Positions 9,307 to 21,492 of a stretch of DNA of 64,000 nucleotides are shown here, in pieces (position 1 is the stretch's first letter; each line of letters begins with the position of its first letter). The DNA comes from Rhodocollybia butyracea (taxonomy: Eukaryota > Basidiomycota > Agaricomycetes > Agaricales > Omphalotaceae). A program made the translations under genes and the position numbers. Location: assembly GCA_015501585.1 (NCBI GenBank), contig JADNRY010000106.1:62001-126000 (forward strand), read 5' to 3'. Below the pieces are notes generated by a model. It ran no database searches, was not told the DNA's origin, and saw only the letters and a program-made list of their open reading frames with translations.

Positions 9307-12300
9307 TTAACGAAAGCAAGCAGGAATGGCGGGAAAAGTCTTCGGGAACTTCTTCGACAGTGCATGACGATCGTGATGTTGAATGATTTCGCCAAGACGA
9401 CCCACGATTTCATCATCGACAGAGCATAGATCTTCCAGATTTCCGACAAGACGACGTCTGTAAGACGCATACTCCGCTTCAAGATCCACCAAAGCATTGA
9501 AATGTTCAGCGCTAATTGGTAAACCTCGTTAACTCATGAAAGACCAAAAGAAAGTGTGAGTGACGGACCTCTCAGCTCGCATGCTATCAACATCAGCGGC
9601 AGCGGCGCGAAGGATGCTATCTCGACCGACTCGTACTTCTTTCTTGACTCCCTCAAATCGGTTTGAAATCTTGGTGATGATCACCTGAATAAATGTTAGC
9701 CCTGCAAGAGCAACACCGCCGTATACGAGAAATTATTGTACTTCCTGAACTTCGTGCAGTATCTTATATAGCAGCGTTAGCAAGATCGCGTTTGACTGAG
9801 CACTGTTAATTACCTCGACAATTCCATGAACTTGCGAGGTTTGGTCTAATTTCCCTTGTTTAGTTGGAGGATATTGCGGACCGCGCTCGTCATCTGGGTG
9901 GCTATTGTGATCATCTCGGGGTCTGCGCGCTATGTATGCGACGAAACTACAATCAGACAAAGTACAACCATCCGGATTGCAACATACTACGATCGTGCAC
10001 TTCTCGTCCGGCGATTGCGGACGGTTCGTATTTCGCGATGGGAGTAAATTGAGGCAGGGGCGAGAAGGTGACCCGAGCTCCCACTAGAGTATCTAATGCT
10101 GTTTTACGCAACGAACCAATACCAGCCGGATGCTTGCGGATGCTTCGGTTAGTTCCATGTTCAGAAGCAGATAAAGATGAAAAATCGACATTGGGGACAG
10201 AGGCATTGTCAGCAAGAGTGGAAGATTGTGGTTTGTTAACTGGGAGGTGATTGAGACGGAGTTTAGCATTCGCTTCAGTGGAGGCTTTGTGTTGCAGCGG
10301 AACACTTGTAGCAGGTAGAGCGTGAGAAGGAGCAGAAGGAGCGTTGCGCTTGTTACTGGCATTGGAAGTATTATTGAGATCGCGATGATAAGATAACATC
10401 GGCGGGGAAAGTTGATGTGTGGTCTTGGTCTCGGGGACAGTATGTTCGGGGTTCGAAAATTGTCGAGATCTCGTCTCCGCCGTAGAGTTTAGTGGGACGT
10501 TGACATCAGCAGTGACCTTGACGAGGGATGAGATGACAGCAGGCAAGTCAACAACTTTCGGGTTAGGTAGGGGAAGATCAGGCGTCTGTGCAGGTTCAAC
10601 TTCGAATTCTGATCTATTGGAATCAGAGTTCTCGTCAGGTCCAGGCTACACAGATTGAGCAAGGTTAGCAATCGTTCAGTTTCAGCAGGGAACAGATACC
10701 CTAGGTGGAATTACCACATCCATGTAATCCTGACCCTGATCGCAGTTTTCAAAACTCGGTTGCTGCTGTGCCAATGGGTCAATACCAGATGGAGAATCTT
10801 CTAGCGTTGAGACGGGATCAATCTTCATGGCCGAGGGGACTCTGTTATTCGAGGCTGGGCCGATTTTCACAGGCGAAGCGATGTTGTTATTCGAGACGGG
10901 GTCAATCTTCGTGGGCAATGGGGATCTGTTAGTCCCTTCCTGCTTCTCTTTGAATTGTTCAATGTCATCCCAGGGCGCCTTCTTATTTTTCTTGGTCTTT
11001 GTAGCCTGGAACTACATAAACATCCTAGCGGAAGCAAATATTAGAAGAAGGGTACTTACTTTCGGTGGCTGAGTCTAAGAAGAAGATAGTAAAGGTTAGT
11101 CGGAAGCTCATCAGCAAAGCCCTCAGAATAACCTACTTCAGCAGTAAATTTCGGGAGATTCGATGGCTCCGCTGCAGTCTTCGGAACGCTCTGAGGTTTT
11201 TTACCCAGCGTTAGTATATTTCCTTACAGCCATACCACTACATACCTTTTTGTTTGTGACAGGTTTGGGTTTGGGGCGCAGTTTCGTAAGTTCTTTGGCG
11301 TCCTCTTTCGGTGCCTTGGTCCGTGACCAAACAGAAATTGAATGAGGGCGGTTCATTCAAGCGATCTATGAATTAAAATACCTTGATGTTAGCTAGTTTC
11401 GACACATCGTCTTCATCTTGCATGTCGTCGTTAGTCTCACTCTGCGGCTCAGTCTTGGTTTCAATCTTGAAAAAGTGTCAGTGTCAAGAGCAGATGATCC
11501 AAACAAGACGTACAGCTTGTTTGAACGCAACACGAGCTGATCGACGAGCGGGCTTGACTTCTTCTACAGGGGCCTAAAAAGAAACGAGATTCATACACGG
11601 CTGAATAGAAAGTGGATGAATTGCGATTACCGGTGGGTGTTTACCCTTCGCCGAGCCTTTCACTATCAGAGGATCAAACGTCATGAAAAAAATATCCAAA
11701 TTTCTACGCACTGGCGGTCTTCACTTTCTCTGTCGTCGCATGGATACCTTTTCTTCCAGCTTTGCCTTGCATCGCAGAAGCGATCCCCAGCTCCTTAGCA
11801 GCATGAACACTAGGTTTCTCAGATGTTTTCGCTGAAGATACATTAGGAAGCGAATCAGAGTCGAAATCGTCCGCATTGTCATCTTCTAGAGCCGGAGAGT
11901 GACGACCCCGTTTTCCGTATCGTTTAGCAGCGGTAGCGTTCCGAGATGCCTTGCCAGCCAAAGGCGAAGAAGAGATATCGACAGGCTTCTCAGGTTCCGC
12001 ATTAGGACGAGAACGTTTTGCAGGTCGCCCAGAAGAGTTTTGTCCTTCATCCAGAGTATCAAATGCCTTTCGTTTTACGACGAAAACATTATCTTGCAGC
12101 TGTTTAGGTTTGCCAGCGAGTTCTAGTGTGAAAGCATTGCTAGTCGTAGTGGATCACGATCTCCAGAGTAGACTTACTGTTTTCCTTATTGTTGTTACGA
12201 GCCGGGATCTCTTTCTTCCTGTCAGTTTTCTTCGGCGACCTTGCTCCTAGCAATGGATTTTGAAACACCATCATGAGGCGATAGATTTTCTTGCTCAGCT

Positions 12301-14408
12301 TCCTCATCCAAGATAACAGAGACTTTGCTTTTGATAACGGGCTTTGTAACAGCTTGTGGGAGTCGGATATCGGCCAATGGGGGTCCAATGAGACAGAGTT
12401 GCCTATCCTCTTCCTCCGATTTGATTCGTACCCAGAGTCGTCTTCCGATCTGATAGCTTTTTCCTTGTAGGACGGCTTTACGGTCGTCTTTTTCCGGGGA
12501 GAGGGCTTTGAACAGTCCGCCTTGGACGGAACTGGGACTGGACTGTCTGAGGATTGACTGAGTTCATGGTTCATAACTGGTATAACTATGAGCAAGCTGC
12601 AGTCCAGCTAGAAGCCCAAAAAAGCTACCTTGGTTGGCTTTTTCCTAAGTTAAAATCTCGTGATCCCAGTGTACAGGAAGTAAATGGCAAAGATAGACTC
12701 ACGGGAAACGTGTGTTGACTCTGAGAAAAATCGAGAATGAGCGGATTTTTCGAATTCGATATCTTTCGCTGGCTCTCATCGAACACACCAATCTAGATGC
12801 ACGAAGATTAGTAACCAGATACACAATCCATGGATAACGGTAGTTCACTAATCCTCGACTTATAAGAGAATCTACAAAGTGTTGACGAAATTTGGTTGGA
12901 ACTTCGATAGTCATAGCAATCGCTTGAGGAGTGGTAACATCCGCGCTGCCGATGGTAGGCGCGGCTTTTAGATCGAAAGTAAAAGCAGAAGTGGGAGATG
13001 ATTCATAGCGGGAATAACGAATCTTGCTGATGCGTTCGTACGGTACATGGAATGTATCGATTTCGTCGCCCTATTGGGACCTGCTAAGGGAAAGTAAGAC
13101 AAACAGATTCTTTAGACGCACCACATCAATGTTGGATGTAAGACCTGTGCGGTCGACATAGAGAATCGTACAAGGACTAGGAGAATCGTTTGACATTGTA
13201 GCTTTAACGATCTGAACTGGTTGAGGACTGAGGGAAATGAGAACGAGATGCAACCATTAAAAGATGCAACGCACTAGTGGAAACTTTGTCGAGAGAGTAC
13301 ATGAAACAATTCCAAGCAAGCGCTGTCCCATCCTTTGCATTTGAGTGAGGAAACGATGGCTTTTAAATCGAGATGCAGGTCAAATTGAGCTGGATCGAAT
13401 AGAGCATCGGTAAACGGAATCCCATGTTTGTCTGCGGGAACAATATTCCCAAGTAGCTCAAAGAGTGTCTCCAGAACAAGGTATTCTGTAACGTGGATAA
13501 GTAAGGGAAAGAAATGAAGATAATAACGAACCAGTGGTTCTCGATATCGTTAAACCGATACGGCAACTTGAGTGAAAAGAGCGATCAATAAATGAATGTA
13601 CCACAATGAAGCGGAAACATACCCTCCAAGAAGCTTGACATCACGAAGCTTGCTCTGGTAAGTCGGCTGACCTCTGACGGAATCGGAAAGCAGAATATAG
13701 GCCTAAAACAGCCATAAATAGCGCATTTATTCAGTTGAACTACATGGATACGGTGCGAGCACGACTTACGTTGGACCTAAGGTCGGCGAAAATATCTGCG
13801 CAGCTCGAGGTCGGAGTCGAAGCAAAGTAATGTTGGCATAGCACAGGAAAAATGTATTTTGCGATATTTTCTATCTTCACCCCGCCTGAAACTCGTACGT
13901 GAGGGTAATGTAGTTGGCATCGAAGGACCCGATCTTACGGCTTGTTGTACCGATCTCCACAAAATCCTGACCAAGATCGATTAAGACCTGAAAGAAATAG
14001 GGTTGACAGAAGAGCGTACTATCAATCCAGCTATAATTGACGTTTGAACCCGTTCCCATTTATTTGCGAGAGGCCTGTCCTTGGACCAAACGGCACTGAT
14101 CTTGTGTTTATGAATGCCGTCCAAGAGTACCGACGCGAAAGTCAATGATTGGATGAGAAAGGTATTGTAAACTGGGACAAAAGGTTTGCGCAGAAGTTGT
14201 TGTAACTCCTGGACCAGATTATCCGAAAACGTAGACGATTCCTGGGTGATATAATGAGCACGAAAAGTAGACAATTGACAAGGCTACCCACCAGTGCCGA
14301 GAGTATCACAGGCAGTCGCTCGATAGTTTGTCTGAAGTCGCCTTTTCTCTTTGAGATTTCCTTCTTCAAGTTCTGTATAGCTGACTTGATGTCGGCCCAA
14401 GGATCCAT
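9307..14408 (-). CDS. Putative meiotic chromosome-axis protein (Red1/Rec10/SYCP2 architecture)
   Basis: This is a 5.1-kb gene with a dozen or more short introns, starting MDPWADIKSAIQNLKKEIS and ending FPKTFPAIPACFR. The order of parts resembles Red1, Rec10 and SYCP2. A helical repeat-like N-terminus occupies exons from 14408 to about 13270. A beta-rich segment follows at about 13260-12700, with FHVPYERISKIRYSRYES then AFTFDLKAAP and MTIEVPTKF, comparable to the Spt16M-like PH fold of SYCP2. A long basic, Ser/Pro-rich disordered region spans about 12600-9960 (for example RRKRIGNS, SGRPAKRSR). The C-terminal helix has coiled-coil character (FEGVKKEVR…VDLEAEYASYRRRL). In meiosis such proteins anchor HORMA proteins and cohesin on chromosome cores. 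This is fold-order reasoning, not sequence identity. A fungal chromatin protein of other function is possible. Confidence 0.4.
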
Positions 14409-14769
14409 GATGGTGGAGGGGTTGCTTAGTTGAGCGATAGACTTGCTAGCCGTCGAGTAGTTAGCGAAGAAAAGTCGTTTGCTGATAAAATTGGACGAGA
14501 CGAACGAAACTTCAACGATTCGGAAGCAGGTGACCTTTTGGTATGACGCAGCGCGTGTAGCATGTGTAGCACGTGCTAGAATGGCATCTCGGCACTCGCT
14601 TGAGGCTTGCGAAAATTATCCAACCGAACTGTGCAGTTTTTCGTCAACATGGCGGGGGCCCCGTGCAATCTGGTTCTTATCAACATCTTCAACAGGCTCA
14701 TCCACTTATTTCTGGTTAGCGCAATAATATTTTGTACAATCTAGTGCTAATTTCATTAGTAAACTACAG
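14409..14769. promoter_or_regulatory. Divergent promoter region, axis-like gene / H15 gene
   Basis: This stretch separates the minus-strand gene starting at 14408 from the plus-strand H15 gene. It contains an E-box-type palindrome CACGTG within gtagcacgtgctag near 14565-14578, preceded by a short gtagcatgtgtagcacgtg duplication. The first exon of the H15 gene probably lies in its right part (before a GT at 14715-14720), but no frame with a good ATG could be fixed. Confidence 0.4.
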
Positions 14770-16282
14770 GCGCAGAACATGAGCGCAAACGACGTTACCT
14801 TTCTCTCTTACCGCCGCCGCAAGTTATCGAGATATGCCTAACATTCGACATACACGTCCCACCATTTATTAAGGCCACTGTGTGGCCCGCAGACCTCGAT
14901 GCTTCCATATCTGCTTTACAGATAGCAGCTGAAAGACATGTATCATCGCATAATGTGTCCTCAACGGCTGAACCGAATCCAAAGCCTAATCAACCTTTAA
15001 AACCTCCAAACACTGCTACGGAAGCACCGGGGCCGCCATCAGCTTCTGGTTCTTATCAGCCACAACGCTTTTCGTATGCAGCTCAGCCTGCATACCCTCA
15101 TACACCGTACTATGCTCAATCTTCTTGGTCATCGTATACTCAGCCGCCCTACAGTGTTACACATCCGTACGTACCTCCGGCAGTGCTCCCTCCAACTTCT
15201 CTTCATCCTCCACATTATCCTGAATCAACAATGTCCTCAACACCTCCTGAGGATATGCCAAGTTATGAGGATATGATTGTCGAGGCTCTCAACGATGATG
15301 TTCGAGATCCAGAGGGTCTAGCTCCCAAGGAACTATACATCTGGATGTCCAATCATTATCCCGTCCAGGCAAATTTTCGTCCATCTGCAAGCCAGGCTTT
15401 ACAGAAAGCATATAAACGAGGTCGCTTTGAAAAGAGCTCGTCCGGTAAATACCGATTAAATCCCAACTGGAAAGGCGGTAACGTACGTCCACTGCGTTTG
15501 AAGTTTCGCGTAACAGTTTTAACTCTCCCTCCCAGACTACACGAAGGACAACCCGGCGACCGCAGACACACGCTAGCTCGGTAGCTGCTGCCCGATTCCC
15601 ATCGCTTCTACCTCCCTCTAGCAAATCATCCACATACTCACATCCTTCGTCCTATTCGCTTAGCTACCTTCCTGCAACAACTGCTCAACCCGCAGACCCT
15701 CATCCAGAAGAAGATCTTGGCGATGCGTACGAGGCTGCTCAACACATACTGAGGGCACTCAACTTCGGTGGAGAAATGCTCAAAATGCCTGTAGATCATG
15801 AAGATGAGGCAGTATCGACTTCACAAGCAGCGCGGACATCCTCCCATGTTGACACAAATCCTTCTTCAGCTGACGTGGAAAGTGTCCGTGCTGAACTGCA
15901 GGTGCAGCTAGTCGTCTTAGCTGCACAACTTTCGGAGATTGGCGGTGCCTCTGACGCGCAGGCCATCGGTGCTAGTTTCTCCTCGACTGCACCAGAAAAT
16001 AGTGTTGGTGTCGGTTCGCTGGATGTAGTTGCCGCGGCGTTAACAATGTTACCACCCGGTGAAAACGACTTCCAACTATTTGTTGGTTCATCAGCTACTC
16101 CCGTGTATGTGCATTCAAATCTCGACGCCACCCCACCGACACCTTCCGTAGCTGTGGAAGACAACCCACCACCAGGAGTTCCGGTGTCTGCAGCGACACC
16201 GGAACTCGTTCCCATGGATGCTATGGACGATTCCGACGATGAGGATATGGACGAGGTAATATTATCTGATATGCAAGCATGA
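14770..16282 (+). CDS. H15 (linker-histone globular domain) protein
   Basis: Exon 14770-15482 joins exon 15536-16282 through a GTACGT…CAG intron. A first exon upstream of 14770 is expected but not resolved. After a Pro/Tyr/Gln-rich region (SYAAQPAYPHTPYYAQSS) comes an H15 winged-helix: PSYEDMIVEALNDD, LAPKELYIWMSNHYPV, FRPSASQALQKAYKRGRFEK, then GKYRLNPNW. This is the fold of linker histones H1/H5, which binds nucleosomal DNA. The C-terminal half is disordered and ends in an acidic patch (MDDSDDEDMDEVI). It is not a plain histone H1, because the lysine-rich tail is missing and an acidic tail is present. A chromatin or transcription role is inferred from the fold alone. Confidence 0.75.
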
Positions 16283-16415
16283 TAGTTGCTCTAAATATTC
16301 GAAATGTGGTTGGGTATGTTCGTACGCTCAAATGTTCATGAAGAATGCGCGCAATGGGTGAAGTGTGAAATGAGTAAAATTGACTTGTCGTTTGACTACT
16401 AAATGTACATAAATT

Positions 16416-16990
16416 TTAAGCTGATTGACCGTGCTCGCGAAGATATTCTCTGGCGTGAGCTTTTGCTTCATCAGAAACTTTCGGGTCTGACAAAGAGAGT
16501 CAGCAGGAACAGGATTAAGGTCAACAACTTACTGTGCAAAGCAGCCTTGTAACCGGCAAAAACCCTCACTGCGTGCTCATCTAATTCTGATTTTGAACTT
16601 CCACTATAGCCTTCAATATCAATGCCAGCTGCATCGAGAACCTCTCGAGCATGAGCTTTTGCTTTGGCAGAAGTAGCTTCGTCTGCACCAATCGATGAAA
16701 TTTGGTAACATCGGTCAGAGTGAAATACTTACTAGTCAAGGTAGCTTTGTAACCTCCAAGCATGCGATTGGTTTCTTCGTCGTTAGATGGTGCTTCGGAC
16801 GTAGTTTCGGTGGCAAGGCCCATTTTGTCCAATCGCTGCTGGGCATTGTCTTTGGCTTCTTCAGAAACGTTAGGATTGTTCAGCGTGGCTTTGAGGCCAC
16901 CAGCGACGTGATGTTGATGTTGTTGGGAGGCTAGAGAACGTTGACGTTATTCAGCGAGGGGAAGATACCACTGAGCGTACCAGAAGTCAT
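16416..16990 (-). CDS. con-6: Conidiation/stress protein with Con-6 repeats
   Basis: There are four exons. The tiny first one (ATGACTTCTG) is followed by three exons that each carry one Con-6 repeat: VAGGLKATLNNPNVSEEAKD, GGYKATLT then EATSAKAKAHAREVLD, and FAGYKAALHNPKVSDEAKAH. The protein ends LREHGQSA and has about 120 residues. Con-6 was described in Neurospora as a small hydrophilic protein that accumulates during conidiation. Homologues are widespread in basidiomycetes and often rise under stress. The repeats sit between phase-matched introns, which suggests growth by exon duplication. Soluble, with no signal peptide. Confidence 0.9.
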
Positions 16991-17448
16991 AGTGGATTTG
17001 CGATGGTGTTATGAGACAAGTTTGATTTGGGTCGGGGGTCTGGCTAGATGTTTATATATGTTCGCTTGAGCGCTTGAGCATCGACATCAGTAATGACGAC
17101 GAATAAATAAATGAATAAGCCTATGACGATGCTCCAATCGCGGTGTAAAGAGTCGAACCAACTCAGACATGAGGTGAGGAGCAAGCAGGACGTAACGTCA
17201 CGTGCTCGTGGAGCGTGAGTCACTTGCACCAATCTTTTTCAAATGATCCAGAATCCAGAACCCCCCAGGCTAATACAGAATGATATAGATAAACAATCCA
17301 CTGTAGAATGATTGTTCAAATTGCAGTGCGCATCGCTTGAATCCGACTCGACTCATTCAGGTGAGCAAGCTGCAGGTGACACAGTATCAGTTTGGCATAT
17401 TTATAACTGACTGAGACTCAAACTCCCTCAAACTCTACTTACTATAGC
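16991..17448. promoter_or_regulatory. Divergent promoter region, con-6 / FAH-family gene
   Basis: 458 bp lie between two divergent start codons. A TATATA stretch at about 17050-17057, 60 bp upstream of the con-6 ATG, fits a TATA box for that gene. CACGTG occurs at 17199-17204. No other feature is seen. Confidence 0.45.
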
Positions 17449-18557
17449 ATGTCTAGTATTGCAGAGAACTTTATTAAGGATGGAAAAAAGATAATAGCGA
17501 TTGGAAGGTAATAACTAGGTTCTCTATATCATCAAGCCGTTGATATCAATCCCAAAACAGAAACTATGAAGCGCGTACGTACTTTTCCCTCTCATTTGCA
17601 TATAGCGCCAGACGTGCTATCCAGATATCAAGGAACTCGGAAGCGCATCCAACGACGAGCCTTGGTTTTTCCTCAAGCCTACCACCTCGTATCTACGAAA
17701 TGGCGGTACTATCTTGATTCCCAAGGGTGTAACCACTCACCACGAAATCGAGCTGGGTGTTGTCATCGGCAAGGAGGGGAAAGATATCCCGAGAGACAAA
17801 TGGGAAGAATGTATGAAGCTACTGTTTTTCCAAATTATCAGTACATCGAGCCCAATCTGCTCTTAGACGTGGCGGGATATGCCCTTGGGATTGATATGTA
17901 CGTTGAAAAGCATCAGTTCTTCTATGACCGAGCACTTATAATTATGGATTAGGACCGCACGTAACTTTCAACAATACGTGAAAGCAAAGGTTTGTGAGCA
18001 CCATACGTACTGGCTACCTTTTTTTCATTTCCTCAATAGTCCCTTCCTTGGACCACTTCCAAAGGATTTGATACGTTCTGTCCCATTTCCGAATTCGTAC
18101 CAAAGGAAAAGATCAAAAATCCTAACAATGTTGTTATCTGGATAAAGGTCCGTCTGTTCCTTTCTAATGCCCACCTACTTATATTTGCTTGGCTAGGTCA
18201 ACGGAGAGGACAGGCAACGGACAAACACATCCGAAATGATGTAGGTATTTGTGCCCAATTTTTCTTCCTCTTCGCTTATTATGTTACAGATACGACGTTC
18301 CGGAACTCGTTCGACATTGCTCCAGCATCATGACACTCCAGGTATTATATCTTGTTGCCTTGTATAAGCTTCTAACATTTTAAACACAGGAAGGCGACCT
18401 TATCCTCACTGGAACTCCCGTAGGAGCAGTGGGTCTCATCTGTCACGGAGACAAGATTTCTACTGGATTAGAAACAACCGAGGGTGAACTTTTGGCAACC
18501 TGGGAGGGTGACGCTGCGAATCGTGTCGGTGGATATGCCTTCACTCAGAAAAGCTGA
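17449..18557 (+). CDS. Fumarylacetoacetate hydrolase family protein (FAHD1-like acylpyruvase / oxaloacetate decarboxylase)
   Basis: There are about seven exons, with several short. The spliced start is MSSIAENFIKDGKKIIAIGR. The core reads WFFLKPTTSYL, the metal-ligand region HHEIELGVVIGKEGKD (the two Glu bind Mg/Mn), then GYALGIDMTARN supplying the third ligand Asp. SKGFDTFCPISEFV and GDLILTGTPVGAVG follow, all standard for FAHD1-type enzymes. It ends GYAFTQKS after about 220 residues, the length of FAHD1 rather than of true fumarylacetoacetase (about 420). FAHD1 cleaves acylpyruvates and decarboxylates oxaloacetate, usually in mitochondria. No long presequence is visible, so location is open. 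Confidence 0.88.
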
Positions 18558-18732
18558 GTAATCGCGCGGCGAGACACATAATAAAGTACATATTATTGAA
18601 TAACTGAGCATTAAAACAAAATTTGGCCGCTATCCCAAACTAGTTATACTAGAACCTGTGTGGCACTATTCGACTGTGAATGTCATCTTAGTTTGATATC
18701 TTGATTGAAAAAATTAACAGATACTTACAGGT

Positions 18733-21382
18733 TTATTCTTTCACCACCCAAAACCTGCGAACTTTGCACTTCTCGCCAACTTCCCTGATCTTGGCCTCGA
18801 TTGCATTCTTCTTAACCTTGTGTTCGCGCAACTCCTGCGATACAGCCTCGACCAGTATTGTGAGGTTAGCTGCCTGAGCGGTATTTATTTTGGACAACAA
18901 CACAGGCAAATGTTCCTCGGGGAACGCTGTTTTCGGAGCAGTAAATTTCTTTGGGGCTGTGGAGACTGTAGCTGAAACCGTAGGAGAAGAATTAGCAGCA
19001 TCACTTTTCTTGATGACACGGTTCGGTAAAGCGGGGACAGCGAAACCCTTCTCAGATGTGACACTTGGTTTTCGGTCTTCCACCATGGTGGAGACGAAAG
19101 TGAACGGATCAATGGGAAAAGATGTTTCTGTTTTCAATGTTAAACTTGTAATGGACAGATGGCGGTCTTCCACTTACCATTTAGAAGACGGATCCGGTAC
19201 GGGCTGAACGCCTTATCATTCTGGCCAATAGAAGGCTCCCAACAAGGGCCTTTCGCAAAGGCTACCAGTGGAACAACTACTTTTCGCTTCTTCGTAGCCT
19301 TGGGGCCAGTTTCCTCAACCTTCTCCACCTTCCTCTTTGGAGGGAAAAGAGGCAGTACGGGGGAGACCGAGCGCGGTTTGACAGGAGTATCCTCTTCAAC
19401 TTCATCATCATCTACGATCCAATCGTCTAGGTCCGAATCGCGATCCTCAGTAACCTCCTCGTCATCCGCATCATCCATAACATCGTCCGCATCTCCTGCA
19501 GGCTCCTCTTCCCATTCCTCGCCACTGTCATAACCATATTCGATCTCCAAGACGTCTTTCGCATACGGAGTTCGCGGCCCAATCAGCCGGGAACTCCTAG
19601 TCCAAGTACCGTAATAGCCAGGACGAGAGTCTTCATGGAAGATTAAAACTTTGGCCGGGAGAAGGTCCCGGTCAGCGAGTTTGTTGTGTATCTTCCGCAC
19701 CGAGGTAGCGTCGCCAAATAGTTCAACTTCGGAAAGCTGTTTGAGTAGATCCCGCACGCAGACTGGATTGTATGTTTTATAGGCCGGTGATTTTGGAGGA
19801 TGCTTCAAAGGGCCAGCGACGGGTGGAGGTAATGTAGAAAGTATTTGTCCAAGGCGACCTTCGGAATGGAGAACTGAATGGGATTTTGAACCATGAAAGA
19901 CAGTAACTTACCTTTGACATTCACGACATCTTGAGCTGTTGATACTGGGTCATCCTCATCTATAACGATGACATCGTGCCGCATCCCATTGGAAGAAGTG
20001 GTGATTTTAGAAGGCTTGCGATCGAGGAATGCGTTGATAGGCGCAAGTTGTGCGCCCTTTTTCAACACGAATGGCTTGAACATCTTTTCAAAGTCGGAGC
20101 AACTGGTAGATGATCCTGAATTAGACGAAGAAGGTTTGCTCGACGAGGATTTCGGATTTAATTTTGTTTTGGTGAAGAAATTGGACATTAATGACTTTTG
20201 AGCGTCTTTTTCCTTCTTTGCCTATCATAGAATGCTTAGTACTGGAATAAGTAGACTTGATGAGAGAACTGTACCTTCACTGTCTTGTCTGCATCTTTCC
20301 TCGGCCTTCCAACCTTTGATTTCGATTGTTCCGGCTGCTAGGATGGTCTTTATCATATAGGCAAGTGGATAAACCAGGAAAGCTTACAGCCTCTTGTATA
20401 CCCTCCGTCTGAAGTGGGTCTAATACTTGTGAGTTTCCAGATACTTGACTGGGGGCTGAAGTGACTGGCGCCTTTCCTTTATCTTCCTCCAGAGTTTTGG
20501 TACTTATTTTGATATGGAGAATGCTGCGTCGTTCGCCCTCTGGCAAGGCAGAGAAGATTGCCATGAGATCGTCCTTTGCCTGAAAAGAGACTCTGATTCG
20601 CGAGGTAGACATATACCTAGTAGTCATACCTTGATTCTCTCTGTCATTCTGCTTGCTGCTTTCTCTTGTCCATTTTTGGGTAGCCAGTGTCGGTACGGCT
20701 CCCTAATCTCCCAGCGCCACACACATGTCGCAGCTGGAGCTTTGACTCCTGTGTCAGTTTCGATTCCATAGTTAGTGCGTTGGGCCACAGCCTTGATGGC
20801 GGTCTCGATGATGGAAGGAAGTAGAAGGGCTTCGGAAGGTACGTCACTATCGTCGTCGTCTGTGGGGAGGAGTTGGGAGTGAATATGTTTGGCAAGTGCT
20901 ACAAGTGTTTTGTCACTTTGACGGCCGATTGTAAGATTGCTGTTCCGCGTCACAACTGACCGACACACCTTTCGTGCACAAGCTTGGCGATGAGCGGTTT
21001 ATGTTCATCGTCGATAACAGTTAGTGCAGACCCTCCTTTAGCAGCGTGTTCTTGAAGCATTTCTCGAAATTTGACCAACTCTGAAGGCATGAGTTAGCCT
21101 TTGGCCTATACGAAAGACGCGTCAACGACGAACCTTGGAGGGTCTCCGAATGCTTTTCAAAGGAATGAAGCTTCTGCTTCAATGTAACTTTTCCATTCTT
21201 TAGTTCCACGAGAGAGGGTTTCTGAGATGTCTCTGCTAGAAATCGACGCGTTATTCTGGTGCAAGACGCGTATTTTTTTTCGAAATCATACCAGTTCCGC
21301 TAGCTAAAGAAGCGACATTGAGTTAATGAGAATTTTACTCGAGAGTATATTTAGCACCTTCTTTGGTCGTAGAAGTGGGCAT
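18733..21382 (-). CDS. CAC1: Chromatin assembly factor 1 large subunit (CAF-1 p150 / Cac1)
   Basis: CAF-1 deposits H3-H4 on newly replicated DNA and is recruited by PCNA. The gene starts at 21382 (MPTSTTKE). A PCNA-binding-like motif QKSLMSNFFTK lies near 20185, with its FF pair intact though spacing from the Gln is one residue off canonical. A charged region precedes it. The acidic ED domain with LIFHEDSRPGYYGTW, EYGYDSGEEWEEE and SDLDDWIVDDDEVEED (about 19640-19390) is diagnostic. The C-terminal DNA-binding winged helix reads EEHLPVLLSKINTAQAAN to CKVRRFWVVKE. At least eight introns interrupt it. It is head-to-head, 110 bp apart, with an RFC gene, which also works with PCNA. Confidence 0.93.
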
Positions 21383-21492
21383 GGCTGCCAAAAGGACAAG
21401 TAGCAGAAAAAGAGTGAAGCGCCTGGACAACTCTGTTGAACGAGTCACGCGTTTTGTCCTTTTTGGCCTTGTACCGTTACGGGCTTACCACG
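21383..21492. promoter_or_regulatory. 110-bp shared promoter with MluI cell-cycle box
   Basis: The whole space between the CAF-1 and RFC start codons is 110 bp. It contains ACGCGT at 21447-21452, within gagtcacgcgttttg. In yeasts this element (MCB) is bound by MBF and drives G1/S expression of replication genes. Use in this organism is inferred. Confidence 0.65.

Noticed and set aside
15796..16215. 139-codon minus-strand ORF opposite the H15 gene
   Set aside because: Mirror of the GC-biased coding strand. The plus frame carries the conserved domain.
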